64,000 bases of DNA from Burkholderia dolosa (GTDB taxonomy: Bacteria > Pseudomonadota > Gammaproteobacteria > Burkholderiales > Burkholderiaceae), in assembly GCF_902499135.1 (NCBI RefSeq), contig NZ_CABVPR010000028.1, positions 1-64,000 on the forward strand, given 5' to 3'. The position numbers and the translations under genes were made by a program. The notes under the pieces were generated by a model. The model did no database searches. It was not told the origin of the DNA and saw only the letters and a list, made by a program, of their open reading frames with translations. Shown piece after piece: positions 18,011-28,282 of this stretch (position 1 is the stretch's first letter; the number at the start of each line of letters is the position of its first letter).

Positions 18011-19078
18011 ATGATTGAAACCGACAAACTCGCCGCCGAGCGGATCATCGCCGCCACCCCCACGTCGTCGCACGAGGAGGTGTTCGAGCGCGCGTTGCGG
18101 CCGCGCCAGCTCGACGACTACGTCGGGCAGGAAAAGGTCCGCGGCCAGCTCGAGATCTTCATCGAGGCCGCGAAGCGCCGCTCCGAGCCGCTCGACCACG
18201 TGCTGCTGTTCGGCCCGCCGGGCCTCGGCAAGACGACGCTCGCACACATCATCGCGCGCGAAATGGGCGTGAACCTGCGGCAGACGTCGGGGCCGGTACT
18301 CGAACGCGCGGGCGATCTCGCCGCGCTGCTGACGAACCTCGAGCCGAACGACGTGCTGTTCATCGACGAAATCCACCGGCTGTCGCCGGTCGTCGAGGAA
18401 ATCCTGTACCCGGCGCTCGAGGATTACCAGATCGACATCATGATCGGCGAAGGGCCGGCCGCGCGCAGCGTGAAGCTCGATCTGCAGCCGTTCACGCTGG
18501 TCGGCGCGACCACGCGCGCGGGGATGCTCACCAATCCGCTGCGCGACCGTTTCGGGATCGTCGCACGCCTCGAGTTCTACGACGCCGAACAGCTGTCGCG
18601 GATCGTGAAGCGCTCGGCGTCGCTGCTGAACGCGCAGATCGATCCGAACGGTGCGCTCGAGATCGCGAAGCGCTCGCGCGGCACGCCGCGGATCGCGAAC
18701 CGGCTGCTGCGCCGCGTGCGCGACTTCGCGGAAGTAAAGGCGGACGGCCAGATCACGGCAGCCGTCGCCGACGCCGCGCTCGCGATGCTCGACGTCGATC
18801 CGGTCGGCTTCGACCTGATGGACCGCAAGCTGCTCGAGGCGATCCTGCACAAGTTCGATGGCGGCCCGGTCGGCATCGACAACCTCGCGGCCGCGATCGG
18901 CGAAGAGCGCGACACGATCGAGGACGTACTGGAACCGTATCTGATTCAGCAGGGCTTCCTGCAACGCACGCCGCGCGGGCGTGTCGCGACGCTGCTCACG
19001 TACCGCCACTTCGGGCTTGCTGCGCCGGACGCCGGCGGCCCCGTGCCCGATCTCTGGGATACGCCAGACGGAAAGTAA
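18011..19078 (+). CDS. ruvB: Holliday junction branch migration ATPase RuvB
   Basis: 355 residues. AAA+ motor driving branch migration. Walker A GPPGLGKT at about residues 68-75, Walker [10 protein letters not shown], sensor-1 region [11 protein letters not shown], and a C-terminal winged helix that binds DNA. The N-terminal sequence ([16 protein letters not shown]-like) is typical. It lies 107 bp after ruvA. Confidence 0.97.
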   Translation: MIETDKLAAERIIAATPTSSHEEVFERALRPRQLDDYVGQEKVRGQLEIFIEAAKRRSEPLDHVLLFGPPGLGKTTLAHIIAREMGVNLRQTSGPVLERAGDLAALLTNLEPNDVLFIDEIHRLSPVVEEILYPALEDYQIDIMIGEGPAARSVKLDLQPFTLVGATTRAGMLTNPLRDRFGIVARLEFYDAEQLSRIVKRSASLLNAQIDPNGALEIAKRSRGTPRIANRLLRRVRDFAEVKADGQITAAVADAALAMLDVDPVGFDLMDRKLLEAILHKFDGGPVGIDNLAAAIGEERDTIEDVLEPYLIQQGFLQRTPRGRVATLLTYRHFGLAAPDAGGPVPDLWDTPDGK

Positions 19079-19102
19079 CCGAGCGTCCGCGCCACACGAG
19101 CC

Positions 19103-20053
19103 ATGACGACGCCGCCTCGCCCTCGGTCCGCCGCTCCCGCTCCGGCCCCGCGCTGGGCCGAGCCGATCCGCCGACGGCTCGTGGCCGGCATCACGCACCT
19201 GACGACCGGCAGCGGCCCGTCGCTCGATTATTCGTCGCCGCCCGGCGATCCGGGCTTGTTCGGCCCCGATGCCGTCTGCTGGCGCGTGCACGCCGACTTC
19301 ACGTCGATGATGACGGGCGGTGTCGCCGCGCTGCTGCTGCAGGCGCTCCACCCGCTCGCGCTCGCCGGCGTCTGGGATCATTCGTCGTTCCGCACCGACA
19401 TCCTCGGCCGGTTGCGGCGCACCGCGACGTTCATTTCCGGCACGACGTTCGGCAGCCGCGCCGACGCGCTCGCCCTGATCGAGCGCGTGAAAGCGATCCA
19501 TGCGCGCGTGTCCGGCGCTGCGCCGGACGGCCGCGCGTACCGCGCCGACGATCCGGTGCTGCTCACGTGGGTACACGTCGCCGAAGTGTCGAGCTTTCTG
19601 GCGTCGCATCTGCGTTACGTAGATCCGGCGCTGCCCGGGGAACTGCAGGACCGCTACTACGCAGAAACCGCACAGATCGCCGAGCGGCTCGGCGCACAAG
19701 CGGTGCCCCGCTCGCGTGCGGAGGTGAGTGCCTATCTGGCAGATATGCGGCCCGAGCTCGAAGCCGGTCCGCGTACGCTCGAAGTGATGCGCATCCTGCT
19801 GAACGCGCCTGTCGCGACGCCCATGCTGCGGCCGGCCGCGACGCTCGTCATGCACGCCGGGATCGACCTGCTGCCGCCGTGGGCGCAACGGATGCTCGGC
19901 TTGTCGACGTTCGCGCCGCTGCGACGTGCGGTGGTCCGGCCGGGCGTGCGCGCAGTCGCGCCCGTGCTGCGGTGGGCGCTGGTCAACGGCGTATCGAAAC
20001 GTGCGCGCCGCCGTGCGAGCGCACGGCCGTCCGACGGCGATCCACGCGACTGA
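19103..20053 (+). CDS. Oxygenase MpaB family protein (DUF2236)
   Basis: 316 residues. The central part matches the DUF2236/MpaB family: VCWRVHADFTSMMTGG, then LLLQALHPLALAGVWDHS, then TWVHVAEVSSF with conserved histidines. Relatives include latex-clearing protein and MpaB, where such His residues bind heme. I infer a heme-binding oxygenase-like protein of unknown substrate. Starts 24 bp after ruvB on the same strand, so it may be co-transcribed; no functional link is apparent. The N terminus is Ala/Pro-rich. Confidence 0.75.
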   Translation: MTTPPRPRSAAPAPAPRWAEPIRRRLVAGITHLTTGSGPSLDYSSPPGDPGLFGPDAVCWRVHADFTSMMTGGVAALLLQALHPLALAGVWDHSSFRTDILGRLRRTATFISGTTFGSRADALALIERVKAIHARVSGAAPDGRAYRADDPVLLTWVHVAEVSSFLASHLRYVDPALPGELQDRYYAETAQIAERLGAQAVPRSRAEVSAYLADMRPELEAGPRTLEVMRILLNAPVATPMLRPAATLVMHAGIDLLPPWAQRMLGLSTFAPLRRAVVRPGVRAVAPVLRWALVNGVSKRARRRASARPSDGDPRD

Positions 20054-20254
20054 CCTTGCCGCCGGTCACTTCGGTTCGGTTCGCGCCCATCGGTCGCAGC
20101 ACGCGTCGGTATCGGCGACCGTCATGACACGTCCTTCCGAACCGAATGCTGCCGGCACCCGACTGCAATAACCGCCGCAACGGGCCGCCCGAAGCGCTCC
20201 CGACACCGACGATCAGCGGTTCATCGTCATACAGCCGGCCGGGCCGGCACACGT

Positions 20255-20917
20255 TCAAACGACCTTCCGGTAGCCGTCGTCGTCGCTCGCCGCATCCAGG
20301 TGCGACACGTCGGCCCACTGCACGACATGCGCGCGACCGTCCATGTAATCGACGACGTTGATGCTCGTGTTGAGCAGCGGATAGCTGCGCGGCGCCGACA
20401 GATCGAGCGCGTTCGCGAATCGGTACACGCAATCGAGCACGCCGCCGTGCGCGACACACGCGATTCGCCCGCCCGGATGCGCTGCGACGATCGGTTCGAT
20501 CGCGTGCAGCACGCGGTGATAGAACTCGCGCTGCGACTCGCCGCCGTCCGGCGCAAACCCCGGATCGCGCGTTTGCCACGCCGCGTACGCGTCCGGGAAC
20601 AGCGTCTCGATCTCCGCGCTGTCATGCCCCTGGAACACGCCGTATGCACGTTCGCGCAGCCCTTCGCGCAGCAGCAGCGGCAGCCCGAGCGCGTCGGCGA
20701 ACGGCTGCGCGGTCTGCTGTGCGCGCATCAGGTCGCTCGAATAGACCGCGTCGATGCTTCGGCCGTCGCGCGCGTCCCGCACGAGCCGGGCAGCGAGCCG
20801 CTGCGCCTGCGCGAGCCCAGTGTCGGCGAGCGGAATGTCGATGTGGCCCTGGATGCGCTTGATGCGGTTCCAGGCCGTCTCGCCATGGCGAATGAAAAGA
20901 ATCTGCGTGGTCGCCAT
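20255..20917 (-). CDS. Histidine phosphatase family protein (GpmB-like)
   Basis: 220 residues. The phosphohistidine motif LFIRHGETAWN is at the N terminus and the second catalytic His lies in IACVAHGGVLDCVYR. It belongs to the cofactor-dependent phosphoglycerate mutase superfamily, most of whose small members are broad phosphatases rather than glycolytic mutases. It lies 21 bp after dtd in a tyrS-dtd-phosphatase operon. Confidence 0.88.
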   Translation of the reverse strand: MATTQILFIRHGETAWNRIKRIQGHIDIPLADTGLAQAQRLAARLVRDARDGRSIDAVYSSDLMRAQQTAQPFADALGLPLLLREGLRERAYGVFQGHDSAEIETLFPDAYAAWQTRDPGFAPDGGESQREFYHRVLHAIEPIVAAHPGGRIACVAHGGVLDCVYRFANALDLSAPRSYPLLNTSINVVDYMDGRAHVVQWADVSHLDAASDDDGYRKVV

Positions 20918-20938
20918 CGCGCGGCGCCTCCGAAAGGA

Positions 20939-21397
20939 TCAGGGCCGCACTTGCAGCCAGAACGTCACGGGACCGTCGTTCACGAGCGACACCTGCATGT
21001 CGGCGCCGAACTCGCCGGTCTCGACGACCGGGTGGCGCGCACGCGCGGCCGCGACGAAATAGTCGAACAGGCGCGCGCCTTCGTCGGGCGGTGCGGCCGG
21101 TGTGAAGCTCGGGCGCAGCCCGCTATTGGTGTCGGCGGCCAGCGTGAACTGCGACACGAGCAGCAGGCCGCCCGCGCGCCCGGCGCCGTCGATGTTGGAC
21201 ACCGGCAGATTCATCTTGCCGGCCGCATCGCTGAACACGCGGTAGCCGAGCACCTTCGCGAGCAGCTTGTCGGCTGCGGCTTCGGTGTCGCCGCGCTCCG
21301 CGCAGACGAGCGCGAGCAGGCCCGCACCGATCTCGCCGGTCGTGCGGTCGCCGACGCGCACGTCGGCGCGCTTCACGCGCTGGATCAGCGCGATCAT
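20939..21397 (-). CDS. dtd: D-aminoacyl-tRNA deacylase
   Basis: 152 residues, typical length. It hydrolyses D-amino acids (notably D-Tyr) mischarged onto tRNA. The two catalytic motifs are SQFTLAAD and NDGPVTF (the latter corresponding to the NxGPxT signature). The ATG overlaps the tyrS stop (ATGA), so the editing enzyme is coupled to its synthetase, a sensible functional pairing. Confidence 0.96.
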   Translation of the reverse strand: MIALIQRVKRADVRVGDRTTGEIGAGLLALVCAERGDTEAAADKLLAKVLGYRVFSDAAGKMNLPVSNIDGAGRAGGLLLVSQFTLAADTNSGLRPSFTPAAPPDEGARLFDYFVAAARARHPVVETGEFGADMQVSLVNDGPVTFWLQVRP

Positions 21398-22635
21398 GCG
21401 CTCAGCGTGACGCGTGCGAAGCGGCGCTTGCCGACCTGCACGACATATTCGCCGGCGTCGACCTTCAGGCCCTTGTCGGATACGGTCGCGCCGTCGATCT
21501 TCACGCCGCCCTGCTCGATGTTGCGCAGCGCCTCGCTGGTGGACGGCACGAGGCCCGCCTGCTTCAGCAATTGGCCGATCGCGAGCGGCGCACCCGCGAG
21601 CGTCACCGACGGAATGTCGTCCGGCACGCCGCCCTTCGCGCGATGGTTGAAATCCTCGAGCGCGCGCTCGGCGTCGGCCTGCGAATGGAACCGCGCGACG
21701 ATTTCCTGCGCGAGCAGCACCTTGAAGTCGCGCGGGTTGCGCCCGCTCTCCGCCTCGCGCTTGAAGCCGGCGATCTCGTCCATGCTGCGGAACGACAGCA
21801 GCTCGAAGTAACGCCACATCAGCGTGTCGGAGATGCTCATCAGCTTGCCGAACATGTCGTTCGGCTTCTCGCTGATGCCGACGTAGTTGCCCTTCGACTT
21901 CGACATCTTCTCGACGCCGTCGAGGCCTTCGAGCAGCGGCATCGTCAAGATGCACTGCTGTTCCTGACCGTACTGCTTCTGCAGCTCGCGGCCAACGAGC
22001 AGGTTGAACTTCTGGTCGGTGCCGCCGAGCTCGAGATCGGCATTCAGCGCGACCGAATCGTAGCCCTGCATCAGCGGGTACAGGAATTCGTGGATCGAGA
22101 TCGGCACGCCGCTCTGGAAGCGCTTCGTGAAGTCTTCCCGCTCGAGAATCCGCGCGACCGTATAGCGCGACGCGAGCTTGATCATTCCGTCCGCGCCGAG
22201 CGGCATCGACCATTCGCTGTTGTAGCGAATCTCGGTCTTTTCGCGGTCGAGCACGAGCGCGGCCTGCTCGAAGTAGGTCTTCGCGTTCGCCTCGATCTGC
22301 TCGCGTGTGAGCGGCGGGCGCGTCGCGTTGCGGCCCGACGGATCGCCGATCAGCGACGTGAAGTCGCCGATCAGGAAGATCACCGTGTGGCCCAGGTCCT
22401 GCAGCTGGCGCATCTTGTTCAGCACGACCGTGTGGCCGATGTGAATGTCGGGCGCGGTCGGATCGAGGCCGAGCTTGATGCGAAGCGGCGTGCCGGTGGC
22501 CGCGCTGCGCGCGAGCTTCTGCGCGAACTCTTCCTCGATCAGCAGTTCGTCGACGCCGCGCTTCGTGACGGCGAGCGCATGCCGGACTTCGTCGGTGATC
22601 GGGAAAACGGGCTTGGAACTGGGTTCGGTGCTCAT
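21394..22635 (-). CDS. tyrS: Tyrosyl-tRNA synthetase
   Basis: 413 residues, class I synthetase. ATP-binding HIGH is at residues 65-68 ([11 protein letters not shown]) and KMSKSKGN follows in the catalytic domain; a C-terminal S4 RNA-binding domain includes the [14 protein letters not shown] region. The start at 22635 (MSTEPSSKP) fits family length; the frame extends upstream without support. Confidence 0.97.
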   Translation of the reverse strand: MSTEPSSKPVFPITDEVRHALAVTKRGVDELLIEEEFAQKLARSAATGTPLRIKLGLDPTAPDIHIGHTVVLNKMRQLQDLGHTVIFLIGDFTSLIGDPSGRNATRPPLTREQIEANAKTYFEQAALVLDREKTEIRYNSEWSMPLGADGMIKLASRYTVARILEREDFTKRFQSGVPISIHEFLYPLMQGYDSVALNADLELGGTDQKFNLLVGRELQKQYGQEQQCILTMPLLEGLDGVEKMSKSKGNYVGISEKPNDMFGKLMSISDTLMWRYFELLSFRSMDEIAGFKREAESGRNPRDFKVLLAQEIVARFHSQADAERALEDFNHRAKGGVPDDIPSVTLAGAPLAIGQLLKQAGLVPSTSEALRNIEQGGVKIDGATVSDKGLKVDAGEYVVQVGKRRFARVTLSA

Positions 22636-22776
22636 CGGTGCCAGGAAGAATGTCGCAAAAACAGGGATTTTCCCATAACTTGCGCGCGCGTCGCTTAACG
22701 ACGCGCCGCGTTGCGCGGATAATCGGCGCAACGTGCGCGGCACCGGCCTGCGCCGCATGCTTCAGGAGAACCCAAC

Positions 22777-23925
22777 GTGCCGCAACGACATCCGCAAACC
22801 GCTCATCCGGCCGACGGCATCTACTTCGGACTGATGTCGGGAACCAGCATGGACGGCGTCGACGGCGTCGCCGTGCGTTTCGAGACCGGCAAGCCGCCGG
22901 TCGTGCTCGCGGAAGCGTTCGTCGGTTTCGCGCAGCCGCTGCGCGACGCGCTGTTTGCGCTGCAGCAGCCGGGCGACGACGAGATCGACCGCGAATCGCT
23001 CGCGGCGAATGCGCTCGTCGCACGCTACGCGGTGTGCTGTCACGAGCTGCAGCGCACGGCCGGACTGTCGCGCGACGAGGTTCGTGCGATCGGCGTGCAC
23101 GGCCAGACGGTGCGGCACCGTCCGGAGCGCGGCTACACGCGTCAGCTGAACAACCCCGCGCTGCTGGCCGAACTCACGCACATCGACGTGATCGCGGACT
23201 TCCGCAGCCGCGACGTCGCGGCCGGCGGCCACGGCGCGCCGCTCGCACCGGCATTCCATGCGACGGTGTTCGGCGCACCCGGCGACACGCGCGTCGTCTG
23301 CAACCTTGGCGGAATCAGCAACATCACGATCCTGCCCGGCGACGGCGGCGACGTGCGCGGCTTCGACTGCGGCCCCGCGAACGCGTTGATCGACGCGTGG
23401 GCGAGCCGCCATCTCGGCAAGCCGTACGACGACGGCGGCAAGTTTGCCGCGCGCGGCACCGTGCACGCGTCGCTGCTCGACGCGCTGCTCGACGAACCGT
23501 ATTTCGCCGCGCCGCCGCCGAAAAGCACGGGGCGCGATCTGTTCAATCCTGCGTGGCTGGACGCGAAGCTCGCGGCGTTCACCGGCGTCGCACCGGAAGA
23601 TGTACAGGCCACGCTGACGGCGCTCACCGCGGTGTCGGTCGCGCGCGAGATCGCGCTGCATGCGGCGGGTTGCAAGGCGGTGTTCGTCTGCGGCGGCGGC
23701 GCGCGCAATCCGGTGCTGCTCGATGCGCTCAGGCAAGCGCTGCACGACGCACGCGTACCGGCCACCGTCGACACGACGGCCGCACTGGGCGTGCCGCCGC
23801 AGCAGGTCGAGGCGCTCGCGTTCGCGTGGCTCGCGTACCGCTTCGCCGCCCGCCTGCCGGGCAATCTCGCGACGGTCACCGGCGCTGCCGGCGAGCGCGT
23901 GCTGGGCGCGCTTTATCCGCGCTGA
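22777..23925 (+). CDS. anmK: Anhydro-N-acetylmuramic acid kinase
   Basis: 382 residues. It phosphorylates and opens 1,6-anhydro-MurNAc during cell-wall recycling to give MurNAc-6-phosphate. The ATP-binding [12 protein letters not shown] motif is near the N terminus, with NLGGISNIT and CGGGARNP later. The start codon is GTG with AGGAG 8 bases upstream. Divergent from tyrS. Confidence 0.96.
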   Translation: MPQRHPQTAHPADGIYFGLMSGTSMDGVDGVAVRFETGKPPVVLAEAFVGFAQPLRDALFALQQPGDDEIDRESLAANALVARYAVCCHELQRTAGLSRDEVRAIGVHGQTVRHRPERGYTRQLNNPALLAELTHIDVIADFRSRDVAAGGHGAPLAPAFHATVFGAPGDTRVVCNLGGISNITILPGDGGDVRGFDCGPANALIDAWASRHLGKPYDDGGKFAARGTVHASLLDALLDEPYFAAPPPKSTGRDLFNPAWLDAKLAAFTGVAPEDVQATLTALTAVSVAREIALHAAGCKAVFVCGGGARNPVLLDALRQALHDARVPATVDTTAALGVPPQQVEALAFAWLAYRFAARLPGNLATVTGAAGERVLGALYPR

Positions 23926-23957
23926 CCTTCACGCGACAAACCGTGCGTGCACATAAG

Positions 23958-23983
23958 AAAACGGGGCATGAAGCCCCGTTTTT
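23958..23983. terminator. Bidirectional intrinsic terminator between anmK and erpA
   Basis: Stem AAAACGGGGC / GCCCCGTTTT with a 5-base loop and a T-run, between convergent genes. Confidence 0.88.
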
Positions 23984-24016
23984 AATCCGGCGAAGCGGAA
24001 CGGATCCGTCGCTCGA

Positions 24017-24388
24017 TCAGACCGAGAACGACGAACCGCAGCCGCAGGTCGTCGTCGCGTTCGGGTTCTTGATCACGAACTGGGCGCCGTTGAGGTCGTC
24101 CTTGTAGTCGATCTCGGCGCCGACCAGGTACTGGTAGCTCATCGAGTCGATCAGGAGCTGGACGCCGTTCTTGTTCATCACGGTGTCGTCCTCGTTGACT
24201 TCCTCGTCGAACGTGAAGCCGTACTGGAAGCCTGAGCAGCCGCCGCCCTGCACGAATACGCGCAGCTTCAGGTCGGGATTGCCCTCTTCGTCGATCAGTT
24301 GCTTGACCTTGTCGGCCGCGGCGTCGGTGAAGACGAACGGTGCCGGCATTTCGGCCGTCGTTGCTGCGGATTCGGTAACAGCGTTCAT
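24017..24388 (-). CDS. erpA: Iron-sulfur cluster insertion protein ErpA
   Basis: 123 residues, A-type carrier that hands Fe-S clusters to apo-proteins such as the isoprenoid enzymes. The three cluster cysteines lie in [11 protein letters not shown] and in the C-terminal [16 protein letters not shown] -10 at 24417-24422 and a ggagag ribosome site precede the ATG. Confidence 0.95.
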   Translation of the reverse strand: MNAVTESAATTAEMPAPFVFTDAAADKVKQLIDEEGNPDLKLRVFVQGGGCSGFQYGFTFDEEVNEDDTVMNKNGVQLLIDSMSYQYLVGAEIDYKDDLNGAQFVIKNPNATTTCGCGSSFSV

Positions 24389-24516
24389 GCGAACTCTCCA
24401 AAAAGCTTTAGCCGCTATTGTAGGGCTGATCCGAAGATCGTGCCGAAGTCCATGAAATCAACAGGTTCTTGTCGATTTCGCGATCCGGGCCCGCGCAGCG
24501 GCCGCCGTGCGGACAT

Positions 24517-24551
24517 AAAAAAACCGCCAGCACGAAAGCTGGCGGTTTTTT
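24517..24551. terminator. Intrinsic terminator of the rplM-rpsI operon
   Basis: 13-bp stem AAAAACCGCCAGC / GCTGGCGGTTTTT with a short loop, 40 bp past the rpsI stop. T-runs on both strands. Confidence 0.9.
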
Positions 24552-24590
24552 CGGCGAGCGCCGCCGAAGCGGCGCGGCCATGAAGCGAAA

Positions 24591-24983
24591 TTAACGCTTC
24601 GAGAACTGCTTCGCGCGGCGTGCCTTGCGCAGACCGACCTTCTTACGCTCGACTTCACGTGCGTCGCGCGTGACGAAGCCTGCGTTCGACAGCGCCGGCT
24701 TTAGCGTCGCGTCGTAGTCGATCAGCGCGCGGGTGATGCCGTGGCGCACTGCGCCGGCCTGACCCGTTTCGCCGCCGCCCGTCACGTTCACCTTGATGTC
24801 GAACGTCTGGCCGTGGTTCGTGAGTTCCAGCGGCTGACGCACGATCATCAGCGACGTTTCGCGCGAGAAGTAATCAGCGATGGGCTTGCCGTTGACGAGG
24901 ATGTCGCCCTTGCCAGCCTTGATGAAGACACGAGCGACTGCGCTCTTGCGGCGGCCCGTACCGTAGTTCCAGTTACCGATCAT
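24591..24983 (-). CDS. rpsI: 30S ribosomal protein S9
   Basis: 130 residues. Typical start [17 protein letters not shown] and the basic C-terminal tail ending RRAKQFSKR that reaches the P-site tRNA. It lies 11 bp after rplM. Confidence 0.98.
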   Translation of the reverse strand: MIGNWNYGTGRRKSAVARVFIKAGKGDILVNGKPIADYFSRETSLMIVRQPLELTNHGQTFDIKVNVTGGGETGQAGAVRHGITRALIDYDATLKPALSNAGFVTRDAREVERKKVGLRKARRAKQFSKR

Positions 24984-24994
24984 GTGGGCTCCCC

Positions 24995-25423
24995 TTAGAT
25001 CTCGAGCGCCTTCGGCTGTTGAGCCGAGTGCGGATGCGTGGCTTCAGCGTAGACCTTCAGCTTCTTGATCATCGCGTAGCCGAGCGGGCCCTTCGGCAGC
25101 ATGCCCTTGACCGCCTTCTCGAGCGCGCGGCCCGGGAAGCGTTCCTGCATCTTGCCGAACGTCGTTTCATAGATACCGCCCGGGTAGCCCGAGTGACGGT
25201 AGTACTTCTTGTCCAGAGTCTTGTTGCCCGTGACCTTCAACTTGCTCGCGTTGATGACGATGATGAAATCACCGGTGTCGACGTGCGGGGTGAACTCAGG
25301 CTTGTGCTTGCCGCGCAGACGGCGTGCCACTTCGCTGGCGACACGGCCGAGAACCTTATCCGTCGCGTCAATCACGTACCATTCGCGCGTCACCTCATGG
25401 GCTTTTGCGGAAAACGTCTTCAT
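24995..25423 (-). CDS. rplM: 50S ribosomal protein L13
   Basis: 142 residues, the canonical length when started at [20 protein letters not shown]. An in-frame extension upstream to 25525 (34 codons) exists but lies in the 5' leader and is not expected in the protein. First gene of the two-gene rplM-rpsI operon. The leader of about 115 bases contains a hairpin around 25511-25540 and could host the feedback control described for this operon in other bacteria; that is inference. Confidence 0.98.
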
Positions 25424-25545
25424 GATCGATCCAAAAAATATGCTTTGCCCGATGTGTTCTTCCTGCTTGTCTGTGTGCGCTTCGAGGCGCGGTGCAGGCT
25501 CTCCCTGTTCTTTTTCCGTGGGCATGAATGCGGAAAAGCCCTGAA

Positions 25546-25575
25546 TTATAAAGGAAATGCCGGGCGGCGGTCAAA
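25546..25575 (-). promoter_or_regulatory. Sigma70 promoter of rplM-rpsI
   Basis: On the minus strand, TTGACC (25575-25570), an 18-base spacer and a consensus TATAAT (25551-25546). The 311-bp gap 25424-25734 contains this promoter and the rplM leader and nothing else I can identify. Confidence 0.75.
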
Positions 25576-25734
25576 GGGAATCCGCACCCGGTGGGCGGCG
25601 CGCCGAAAATCGGCCAAAATCGCACTCATGCCCCGCTGAACCCGGCGAACCGAGCGCCGGGCGGAGCACTCGTCGATGCGCGGCACCGGACCTCGCCGCG
25701 CGCGACCGGACACCGAAAACAACAAGCAAGCGTG

Positions 25735-26028
25735 ATGAAACAGCGACTTACCCTTTCTTTTGCGGCCACGCTGCTGGCCGCCGCAACGCCGGCAAGCGCA
25801 CATGCCGGCTGCGACGCGAAGCTCGATGCGCTCGACGCACGCATCGCCGAGGCACGCGCCGCCCACGCCGAGGATCGCATCGCACGCCTGCGCGCGGTAC
25901 GCGAACGCGTGCGCCATTTCTGCGCGCGTGGCCACGGCGAGGCGTCGGCCGATCCGGCACCGGCGGCGCGCGCGTCCGGCACCACGCAGGATGCGGCGTC
26001 AAAGCCCGCCGCACAAGAACCTGCATGA
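25735..26028 (+). CDS. Small secreted protein, DUF1090-like
   Basis: 97 residues. A signal peptide (KQRLTLSFAATLLAAATPASA) is followed by a short helical domain with paired cysteines (GCDAKLDALDARIAEAR ... RERVRHFC). This spacing of Cys and Lys resembles the DUF1090 family (E. coli YqjC). It ends in an Ala/Pro/Ser tail. Probably periplasmic. Function unknown. Confidence 0.65.
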   Translation: MKQRLTLSFAATLLAAATPASAHAGCDAKLDALDARIAEARAAHAEDRIARLRAVRERVRHFCARGHGEASADPAPAARASGTTQDAASKPAAQEPA

Positions 26029-26071
26029 GCGTGTCGGCGCGCGCAAGCCGTGCGTTGAAGTTTGCACAGAC

Positions 26072-26163
26072 GAAAAAAAGCCCGAACGGCTGGTTCGGGC
26101 TTAATCCACCATAGGAGGAGGTGGAGGAGACATTCGGAGGTTGCCGCAGCGCGACAACCAATG
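26072..26163 (-). ncRNA. Predicted small RNA with CU-rich anti-Shine-Dalgarno stretch
   Basis: Read on the minus strand from about 26163, the order is: a 5' stem-loop (26159-26139; 9-bp stem GGTTGTCGC / GCGGCAACC with one G-U pair and loop GCT); an unpaired pyrimidine run TCTCCTCCACCTCCTCC (26130-26114), complementary to the AGGAGG of ribosome sites; then an intrinsic terminator, stem AAGCCCGAAC / GTTCGGGCTT with a 5-base loop (26102-26078) followed by seven T. A consensus promoter lies correctly placed upstream. The architecture is that of a trans-acting riboregulator, and it resembles CU-rich sRNAs described in Burkholderia such as NcS27; identity to any named RNA is unchecked. It lies in a 461-bp gap (26029-26489) with no protein gene. 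Confidence 0.7.
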
Positions 26164-26169
26164 GAACTC

Positions 26170-26198
26170 ATTATACGAATGCGCGGCCGACTGCACAA
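26170..26198 (-). promoter_or_regulatory. Promoter of the predicted small RNA
   Basis: Minus strand: TTGTGC (26198-26193), a 17-base spacer and a perfect TATAAT (26175-26170). Predicted +1 is about 26163. Confidence 0.65.
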
Positions 26199-26489
26199 GA
26201 AAATTTGCATTACGAAATTGACGACCACAATGTGGAATTTTGCGCATTCCGAGTCGAACGGCGCGTTTTGTCTTTCAGATCAATCAATTAGGCACGCGGC
26301 CCAATATCGAAAGCCCTTCGCGTCTAGAGTGAAACCCCTAACGCGCGCCGGGAAACGGCCGTGCGCCGCAGCGCCGAACGGCGCCAGCCGGCGATCGGCA
26401 TTTCGCGTCGTGCACCGCATCAGCCGACCGTTGCGCCGCGGGCTACAATGCCGGATCGAATCCGAATCAGGCAACGCTGGAGTGCAAGC

Positions 26490-26912
26490 ATGGAATGCAA
26501 AGTAAGCTGGATGGGTCAGGACGGGATGGCGTTTTCCGCGCAGACCGGCAGCGGCCACCTCGTCGCGATGGACGGCGCGCCGGAAGGCGGCGGCCACAAC
26601 CTCGCGCCGCGTCCGATGGAAATGGTGCTGGTCGGCACCGGCGGCTGCACGGCGTACGACGTCGTGCTGATCCTGAAGAAGAGCCGGCAGGAAGTCACCG
26701 GCTGTTCGGTCACGCTGAAAGCCGAGCGTGCGAGCGAGGATCCGAAGGTCTTCACGAAGGTCCACTTCCACTTCACCGTCACCGGTCGCAACCTGAATCC
26801 GGCAACGGTCGAGCGCGCGATCAACCTGTCGCACGACAAGTACTGCTCCGCGTCGATCATGATCGCGAAGACCGCCGAGCTCACGCATTCGTTCGACATC
26901 GTCGCGGCCTGA
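26490..26912 (+). CDS. OsmC family protein
   Basis: 140 residues. OsmC/Ohr fold with the two redox-type cysteines in GTGGCTAYDVVLILKK and DKYCSASIMIAKTAEL. Such proteins reduce organic or fatty-acid hydroperoxides; this one is closer to the YhfA-like branch (starts MECKVSWMGQDGMAF). A TACAAT -10 lies at 26444-26449. The ATG follows a weak ribosome site. Confidence 0.87.
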   Translation: MECKVSWMGQDGMAFSAQTGSGHLVAMDGAPEGGGHNLAPRPMEMVLVGTGGCTAYDVVLILKKSRQEVTGCSVTLKAERASEDPKVFTKVHFHFTVTGRNLNPATVERAINLSHDKYCSASIMIAKTAELTHSFDIVAA

Positions 26913-26930
26913 GCGGCGCGAACGCGCAAG

Positions 26931-26970
26931 AAAAAAGGGCCGGCGCTCCTTCGGGAGCGCCGGCCCTTTC
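26931..26970. terminator. Bidirectional terminator between the OsmC gene and rnpB
   Basis: 16-bp perfect stem (AAAGGGCCGGCGCTCC / GGAGCGCCGGCCCTTT) closed by a UUCG tetraloop, with six A on the plus strand (T-run for the minus-strand rnpB transcript). Confidence 0.9.
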
Positions 26971-26981
26971 GCATTCGAACG

Positions 26982-27393
<412 letters not shown>

Positions 27394-27400
27394 GACGCGC

Positions 27401-27406
27401 ATTCTA
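27401..27406 (-). promoter_or_regulatory. Predicted -10 of rnpB
   Basis: TAGAAT on the minus strand, 7 bases before the predicted RNA 5' end. Its first three bases are the TAG stop codon of the upstream DUF3025 gene. The -35 region is not clear. Confidence 0.5.
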
Positions 27407-28282
27407 GCACTGCACGTCGCCACCGGCAGCGCGCGAACGGCGGCCGCTGCGGAACACGGCCGGATCGTCGTAGAACGCCGGATCGACGTTCGCGTCGCAC
27501 CAGCCCGGCACGCCGAGCACCGGCAGCGGCGAGAAATCGCGGCTCGTCAGCTCGCGCACCGCCAGTTCCGCGGCGAGCCGTGCGTCGACGTGCGCGGCGC
27601 GCTGCGCATCCGGCCACGAGAAGTAGTCGGCGTCCACTTCGACGATCCACGCGTGCGCGGTGCACGACTTGTAAGGCGCGACGAGCTTCTCGAGCAATGC
27701 GTGGCCGACGAGCCGCGCCTCGCAATGCACGCCCCACCCGCCACGCGCGGCAATCAGCAAGCGCTGCCAGTCGAAGCCGCGCAGCGCGTCCGCGAGCGCC
27801 GGGTCGGCCGTCACGAACAACGCGCCGTTCTCGTCGAACAGCGTCAGCGCGTCGCGCAGCGTGCCGCGCACGGGACCGACTCCGCCGGTCGCGTCGATCG
27901 CCGCCGCCTGGCGCGCGTTCAGCGCCGCCTTGATCCGCGGATACGCGAACCAGACGAGCGCATTGAAGAAGTCGTGAAGATTGTGCCGGGTCGGCACGCC
28001 GCCGGTGTCGGCGATATGGGTTTCGTACGCGCGGCCGGCCGGCAATTCGGCTTGCGGCACGAACCGCAGCGGCTTGCCGCGGCCGGTTGTGCGCGCACCA
28101 TCGCGCAGCGCGCCGTTCAGCGCGTCGAGCAAAGCGGCATCGCCCGCCATTGCGGCCGCCTGCAGCGCACGGCCCGGCTCGCCGTACGGCGCGAGCCACG
28201 GCGCACGCCAGTCGATCCGCGCGAATGCCGCCGCGTCGCTGTCGGCCGTACGGCCCGCGCCGCGCGGCGGCGTGCCGGTCAT
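27404..28282 (-). CDS. DUF3025 domain-containing protein
   Basis: 292 residues. Matches the uncharacterised DUF3025 family by features such as [26 protein letters not shown], an [10 protein letters not shown] block and a long [14 protein letters not shown] stretch. No catalytic motif that I can assign. The start overlaps the pyrC stop (ATGA, 28279-28282), so it is translationally coupled to pyrimidine synthesis, although no role in it is known. Directly followed by rnpB. Confidence 0.8.
   Translation of the reverse strand: MTGTPPRGAGRTADSDAAAFARIDWRAPWLAPYGEPGRALQAAAMAGDAALLDALNGALRDGARTTGRGKPLRFVPQAELPAGRAYETHIADTGGVPTRHNLHDFFNALVWFAYPRIKAALNARQAAAIDATGGVGPVRGTLRDALTLFDENGALFVTADPALADALRGFDWQRLLIAARGGWGVHCEARLVGHALLEKLVAPYKSCTAHAWIVEVDADYFSWPDAQRAAHVDARLAAELAVRELTSRDFSPLPVLGVPGWCDANVDPAFYDDPAVFRSGRRSRAAGGDVQC

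Noticed and set aside
25424-25525. 34-codon in-frame extension of ribosomal protein L13
   Set aside because: L13 is 142 residues in the family and the extension lies in the leader after the consensus promoter.
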